Source: Chlorobium sp. (lineage in GTDB: Bacteria; Bacteroidota; Chlorobiia; Chlorobiales; Chlorobiaceae). From it: a stretch of 10,786 bases of DNA. The DNA lies in assembly GCA_028277225.1 (NCBI GenBank), contig JANQHB010000013.1:1-10786 (forward strand), in the 5' to 3' direction. Both the position numbers and the translations under genes were made by a program. A model generated the notes under the pieces. That model did not search any database. It was given only the letters and a program-made list of their open reading frames with translations, and was not told where the DNA came from. The first letter of the stretch is position 1, and the number at the start of each line of letters is the position of its first letter. Positions 7,006 to 10,786 of the stretch are shown piece after piece.

Positions 7006-10000
7006 ATGAAGGAAGCAAACCAGGCGGCCTCGGAACTTGCCGAAGCAAACCAGCGGCTTGAGCATCTCAATCGTGTCCTGAAGGCCATCCGTAACGTCAG
7101 CCGGATGATTGTGGTCGAGACCGATCCAGAGCGTCTGATCGGGTTGGCGTGTGAGAACCTGACCGAAACGATGGGCTATCACAACGCCTGGATTGCCTTG
7201 TTGGGCGGCGATGCGGCTCTGCAACTGGGGCTGCCGGAAACGGGGCCGGTGCCGGCGATTGCGGCTGCAGGTTTCGAAAACGGATTCGAGGCCCTGCAAG
7301 AACGACTCGTACGCGGGAATTTTCCGAAAAGTATGAAACGCGCATTGGAAAGCGGTGAAATGCTTGTGCTGGATAATCCTTTGGCGGATTGTCCCGACTG
7401 CTCCCTGCACGATGAATACAGCGGCCGCGCCGGTCTGGTCCGCCGCCTGGATTTTGACGGTATAACCTACGGGATCCTGACGGTATCCGTTCCTGCCGCC
7501 TACGCTCGGGACGCAGAGGAACAGGATCTTTTTAACGAGGTGGCCGGCGATATATCCTTTGCCTTGAACAGGATCGTTTCAGCACGCAAGCTGGAGGAAA
7601 ATTGCCAATATCTTGGCCTTGTCATCGAAGGCTCGGAGGTGGGGACCTGGGAATGGAACGTCCAGACCAATAAAACCCGTTTCAACGAACAATGGGCGGC
7701 CATGCTCGGTTATACCATCGAGGAGCTGACACCCTACGATTACAGGACATGGGAGCGTCTGGTCCATCCTGACGATATCGGTCAGGCACGCAAGGCCCTG
7801 TCGGATTGCATTGCGGGCAAAACGGCCGACTACAGCTGCGAATTCCGCATGAAGCACAAGGACGGCCGCTGGATATGGATTCTCGACCGGGGGCGCATCA
7901 TGACTCGTGATGAGGCGGGTAAGGCCCTGTCTATGTTCGGTATGCATACCGATATTACGGACATAAAGCAGGCACAGCAGGCGCTGGAGCAAAGCGAGCA
8001 GCGTTACCGGGGTGTTGTCGAGGATCAGGCTGAGCTGATCTCGCGGTTCCGTTTCGACGGAACCCTTACCTGGGTGAACGAGTTTGCAGCGCAATATGCG
8101 GGTCAGTCGCTTGAGGAACTGGTTGGCCGGAGCTTTCTGGAGTTCCTCAGCCCGGAAGAACAGAAGAAAGTACGGGAGGATCTGAGAAAGATCACCGTCG
8201 AGAATCCGGTTGTGGAGACGACCCAGTCGGTGGTACTTCCCTCCGGCGAGACAAGATGGCTGCAATGGCGAAGTCGGGGGATCTTCGATGAACAGGGTGC
8301 AGTTGTCGAATTCCAGGGCGTTGGACGTGACATCACCGAACAGAAGCAGGCTGAAGAAGCGCTGCGTGAAAGTGAGAAACGTCTGCAACTTGCTATGGAA
8401 AGCGCGACTGAAGGAGTGTGGGAGTGGGATTTCTCGACAGGCCTGGTAACCTTTGACGCAGTGGCTCTGCGGATGATCGGTTACGAAGCCGATTTTTCTC
8501 CTCGATCGGCGGAATGGTGGTTCGAGCAACTCCACGCGGATGATCGATCGGCTGTCGAGAAGGCGTTCACCGCTTTCGTAAGTGGAGAAACCCCCAAATA
8601 CGGCATTGAGTTCAGGCTGGCCAAAAAGGGCGGTGATTATGTCTGGGTGGCCTCAACCGCACGTATTCTGCGCCTTGATGAAGAGGGAAAGCCTTTGCTT
8701 GTGGTTGGTATCCACCGTGACATCACCGAACGCAAGCAGGCCGAGGAAGCGCTGAGGAAAAGCGAATCGCTTTTTCAGGCGATGTTAACCGCGATTCCTG
8801 ACATGATTTCCATTCACGATACCGAGTCGAATGTCGTCTACAGCAACTGGAACGGGTTTGCCGCAATCCCTTCCGAGCGCAGAATCCTGGGAGAAAAGTG
8901 CTACCGGCTCTACCGGGGACTGGACAAGATCTGCCCCGACTGTCGAACAACGCAGGTCATCAAGACGCGAAAATCCTTCACGGAAGAGGTCGAGTTGCCT
9001 GAAGGCGGTTGGTTCGAACTGAATGTTGTCCCTATACTTGACGCTGACGGAAATTGTGAACTCACCGTTGAATGGGTTCGGGACATAACCGAACGCAAAT
9101 TTGCTGAAGCTGAGCACGAACGTCTTAACAAAGCCATTGAGCAGTCCAACGAAGTCATCGTTATCACAGACGTTGAAGGACGTATCCAGTATGTCAATCC
9201 TGCGTTCAAGACAATATCCGGATATGATCCTGATGAAGTGAAAGGCTGTAATCCGCGCATTTTAAAAAGCGGAAAGCAAAGCAGGGCGTTTTACCGTGAG
9301 CTCTGGAAGATCATTTCGAGCGGTAAGACCTGGAAAGGGAAAATTGTCAACAAACGCAAAGATGGATCATTGTACACGGAAGAAGCCACAATATCCCCGG
9401 TCTTCAATGCTGACGGTGAAATCGTTAACTATGTTGCCGTTAAAAGGGATGTTTCTGAACAGCTCAGATTGGAGGCCCAGCTTCTGCAATCCCAGAAAAT
9501 GGAATCTGTGGGCCGTCTGGCTGGAGGCGTGGCTCATGACTTCAACAACATGTTGAGTGTTATTATCGGTCATGCGGATATGATGCTGGATGAGATGGAA
9601 CCGGATCAGCAGTTCTACAACGATCTGATGGAAATAAAAAAGGCCGGTGTACGCTCTGCCGACCTGACCCGGCAACTCCTGGCTTTTGCGCGCCGACAGA
9701 CCGTAACCCCTAAAGTGATCGACCTCGACAAGACCGTGTCAGGCATGCTCAATATGCTGAAGCGGCTGATCGGTGAACACATCGAAATGTCCTGGGTCCC
9801 GGGCTGGGAGGTCTGGCCGGTAAAGATCGATCCCAGCCAGGTCGACCAGATATTGGTCAATTTATGCGTCAACGCCCGGGATGCCATCACCGGTGTCGGA
9901 AGAGTGACCATCGAAACGGGAAATACTGTTCTCGATGAGGAGTACTGCAGGGCTCATGCGGGATTTGTGCCCGGAGAATATGTGAAGCTGTCGGTGAGCG

Positions 10001-10620
10001 ACAACGGCATCGGCATGGATTCAGAGACGGTGTCGCATCTGTTCGAGCCCTTTTATTCCACCAAGGAATTGGGTAAAGGCACCGGTCTGGGCCTGTCCAC
10101 GGTCTATGGGGCGGTCAAACAAAACAACGGTTTCATCAATGTCTATAGTGAACCGGAGAAGGGAACGACCTTCATTATCTACCTTCCGCGCCACAAGGCA
10201 AAGGCGACATCGCCATCGGGAAAAAGTCAGGATAAACCAGTCGAGCGTGGTCATGAGACAGTCCTCTTGGTCGAGGACGAGACGGTAATCCTGAAAATGG
10301 CCACCATGATGCTCGAGCGGCAGGGCTACAGCGTACTGGGTGCTCCCACACCGGGCGAGGCTCTTCGTCTGGCGAAGGAACATGCAGTCGATATAGACCT
10401 TCTCATTACCGACATCGTGATGCCCGAAATGAACGGCCGCGACCTTGCAAAAAACATTTTGTCCCTCTATCCGGATATCAAGTGTCTCTTCATGTCGGCT
10501 TATACAGAAAACGTGATCGCCCAGCAGGGACTTTTGGACGGAAATGTGAATTTTCTGCATAAACCATTCTCAAAAGACGAACTGTGTGCCAAAGTTCGTG
10601 ATGTGCTGGATCAGAAGTAA
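7006..10620 (+). CDS. Soluble hybrid histidine kinase: GAF-PAS(x5)-HisKA-HATPase-REC
   Basis: The 1204-residue protein has no membrane segment, so it senses an internal signal, autophosphorylates on histidine and passes the phosphate to its own receiver. Order: coiled coil 1-38; GAF about 40-190; PAS1 200-318 (YTIEEL, HPDDI); PAS2 334-447; PAS3 458-575; PAS4 588-693; PAS5 710-818 (ITDVEGRIQYVNPAF). The joints are typical DITE.KQAEEALR.SE linkers. The kinase core has H844 in GGVAHDFNNML, N956 in LVNLCVNARDA, D999 in DNGIGMD and the G2 box GKGTGLGLS near 1025. The receiver (1085-1204) has acidic E1090, D1091 and E1092, phosphoacceptor D1136 (ITDIVMPEMNG) and K1186 (HKPF). All catalytic residues are therefore present. 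HDFNN is the motif of a large multi-PAS hybrid kinase group. CPDC occurs at 129-132 in the GAF and at 643-646 in PAS4. The N-terminus MKEANQAASELAEANQRLEH resembles a linker that normally follows another domain, so the gene may have lost its first part. No partner regulator is visible; the ligand is unknown. Confidence 0.95.
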   Translation: MKEANQAASELAEANQRLEHLNRVLKAIRNVSRMIVVETDPERLIGLACENLTETMGYHNAWIALLGGDAALQLGLPETGPVPAIAAAGFENGFEALQERLVRGNFPKSMKRALESGEMLVLDNPLADCPDCSLHDEYSGRAGLVRRLDFDGITYGILTVSVPAAYARDAEEQDLFNEVAGDISFALNRIVSARKLEENCQYLGLVIEGSEVGTWEWNVQTNKTRFNEQWAAMLGYTIEELTPYDYRTWERLVHPDDIGQARKALSDCIAGKTADYSCEFRMKHKDGRWIWILDRGRIMTRDEAGKALSMFGMHTDITDIKQAQQALEQSEQRYRGVVEDQAELISRFRFDGTLTWVNEFAAQYAGQSLEELVGRSFLEFLSPEEQKKVREDLRKITVENPVVETTQSVVLPSGETRWLQWRSRGIFDEQGAVVEFQGVGRDITEQKQAEEALRESEKRLQLAMESATEGVWEWDFSTGLVTFDAVALRMIGYEADFSPRSAEWWFEQLHADDRSAVEKAFTAFVSGETPKYGIEFRLAKKGGDYVWVASTARILRLDEEGKPLLVVGIHRDITERKQAEEALRKSESLFQAMLTAIPDMISIHDTESNVVYSNWNGFAAIPSERRILGEKCYRLYRGLDKICPDCRTTQVIKTRKSFTEEVELPEGGWFELNVVPILDADGNCELTVEWVRDITERKFAEAEHERLNKAIEQSNEVIVITDVEGRIQYVNPAFKTISGYDPDEVKGCNPRILKSGKQSRAFYRELWKIISSGKTWKGKIVNKRKDGSLYTEEATISPVFNADGEIVNYVAVKRDVSEQLRLEAQLLQSQKMESVGRLAGGVAHDFNNMLSVIIGHADMMLDEMEPDQQFYNDLMEIKKAGVRSADLTRQLLAFARRQTVTPKVIDLDKTVSGMLNMLKRLIGEHIEMSWVPGWEVWPVKIDPSQVDQILVNLCVNARDAITGVGRVTIETGNTVLDEEYCRAHAGFVPGEYVKLSVSDNGIGMDSETVSHLFEPFYSTKELGKGTGLGLSTVYGAVKQNNGFINVYSEPEKGTTFIIYLPRHKAKATSPSGKSQDKPVERGHETVLLVEDETVILKMATMMLERQGYSVLGAPTPGEALRLAKEHAVDIDLLITDIVMPEMNGRDLAKNILSLYPDIKCLFMSAYTENVIAQQGLLDGNVNFLHKPFSKDELCAKVRDVLDQK
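8326..8372 (+). repeat. Inter-PAS linker direct repeat, copy 1
   Basis: This 47-bp stretch encodes the linker between PAS2 and PAS3 (RDITEQKQAEEALRES). It matches copy 2 at 8716-8762 at 40 of 47 positions by my count, including an identical first 16 bases CGTGACATCACCGAAC. Such DNA-level similarity exceeds what the protein motif alone requires and points to module duplication. Confidence 0.75.
8716..8762 (+). repeat. Inter-PAS linker direct repeat, copy 2
   Basis: This stretch encodes the linker between PAS3 and PAS4 (RDITERKQAEEALRKS). Together with copy 1 it brackets exactly one PAS module (390 bp, in frame), so recombination between the copies would delete or duplicate PAS3 cleanly. Confidence 0.75.
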
Positions 10621-10690
10621 TCGAAGGACGATACAAGAGTATAGAGCAAATCCCGCACGTCCCCGAGAATCTGCAAGACCATAAAAAAGA

Positions 10691-10711
10691 GGCTGTCTCA
10701 TAAGCACAGCC
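10691..10711. repeat. Hairpin GGCTGT-ctcataagc-ACAGCC
   Basis: Perfect 6-bp arms GGCTGT (10691-10696) and ACAGCC (10706-10711) enclose 9 bases. It lies just before the stronger hairpin at 10716-10755. The sequence GAGGCTGTCTCATAAG also resembles termini of some insertion sequences, so the stem may be part of such an end. Confidence 0.5.
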
Positions 10712-10715
10712 AGAA

Positions 10716-10755
10716 AACGCAAAAGGGCTACCTGAAAAGGTGGCCCTTTTGCGTT
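10716..10755. terminator. Strong bidirectional rho-independent terminator
   Basis: The 17-base arms AACGCAAAAGGGCTACC (10716-10732) and GGTGGCCCTTTTGCGTT (10739-10755) pair throughout, with a single T-G wobble, around the loop TGAAAA. Read in either direction, a GC-rich inner stem (GGGCTACC with GGTGGCCC) is followed by a four-T run, the form of a two-way terminator. It is 96 bp after the kinase stop and could end its transcript. If the flank is an insertion sequence, it could instead shield that element from outside transcription. Confidence 0.7.
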
Positions 10756-10786
10756 GTGATTGGTATCTTAAGCTATGGAAAATCAA

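Larger units (their letters stand above)
10689..10786 (+). mobile_element. Possible insertion-sequence left end, running off the window
   Basis: From 10689, GAGGCTGTCTCATAAG resembles, from memory, the terminal inverted repeats of several DDE-transposase insertion sequences (GGCTGTC-type ends). A transcription-blocking hairpin follows, and at the very edge ATG GAA AAT CAA (10775-10786) could start a transposase. Only the first 98 bp would be inside the window. No target duplication or second end can be seen, so this is a low-confidence suggestion. The alternative is ordinary tandem terminators after the kinase gene. Confidence 0.3.

Noticed and set aside
7579..8535. 318-residue minus-strand frame inside the kinase gene
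   Set aside because: It is wholly antisense to PAS-coding sequence with intact motifs; a long open shadow is common in GC-rich genes.
10490..10786. 98-residue minus-strand frame at the right edge
   Set aside because: It reads through the terminator hairpin and into the antisense of the receiver domain, with no recognisable protein features.
1..10786. tRNA, rRNA, CRISPR array or defence system
   Set aside because: I saw no cloverleaf-like sequence, no regularly spaced repeats and no nuclease, helicase or toxin-like gene.

Overview
The window looks like a piece of a green sulfur bacterium chromosome (Chlorobiaceae: Chlorobium, Chlorobaculum or Prosthecochloris type). This rests mainly on the alanyl-tRNA synthetase, whose sequence reads like the Chlorobi/Bacteroidetes branch, and on the surrounding soluble multi-PAS sensor proteins. 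The genus is inference. GC content is visibly uneven: the left sensor gene is AT-richer, while alaS and the right-hand kinase are GC-richer.

Layout. Positions 1-2240 (minus strand) hold the N-terminal 746 residues of a soluble GAF-GAF-PAS-PAS-PAS sensor whose output domain lies beyond the left edge. Positions 2241-2556 are non-coding, with short interleaved inverted repeats. Positions 2557-3111 (minus) encode an unrecognised, largely helical 184-residue protein. Positions 3112-3447 form the divergent spacer upstream of alaS, with a 7-bp-arm palindrome. Positions 3448-6108 (plus) are complete alaS. Positions 6109-7005 form an approximately 0.9 kb decayed tract: an orphan C-terminal-like peptide, a heptamer tandem repeat, and a broken cysteine-containing PAS sensor (one frameshift and several stops). 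Positions 7006-10620 (plus) encode a 1204-residue hybrid histidine kinase (GAF, five PAS, HisKA, HATPase, receiver). The right end (about 10689-10786) carries two hairpins, one of terminator form, and a sequence resembling an insertion-sequence end.

How the genes relate. AlaS is the only housekeeping gene. The two sensors are cytosolic signalling proteins with no membrane segments. The right-hand kinase carries all its catalytic motifs and its own receiver, but no phosphotransfer protein or separate response regulator is visible here. The broken PAS coding sequence directly upstream of the kinase, together with a kinase N-terminus that starts inside what looks like an inter-domain coiled coil, suggests the kinase is a shortened descendant of a longer sensor or that an adjacent sensor has decayed. 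I found no convincing new defence or biosynthetic system, and no tRNA, rRNA or CRISPR. The most informative anomalies are the decayed Cys-PAS gene, the paired CPDC motifs in the kinase, and the possible mobile-element boundary at the right edge.
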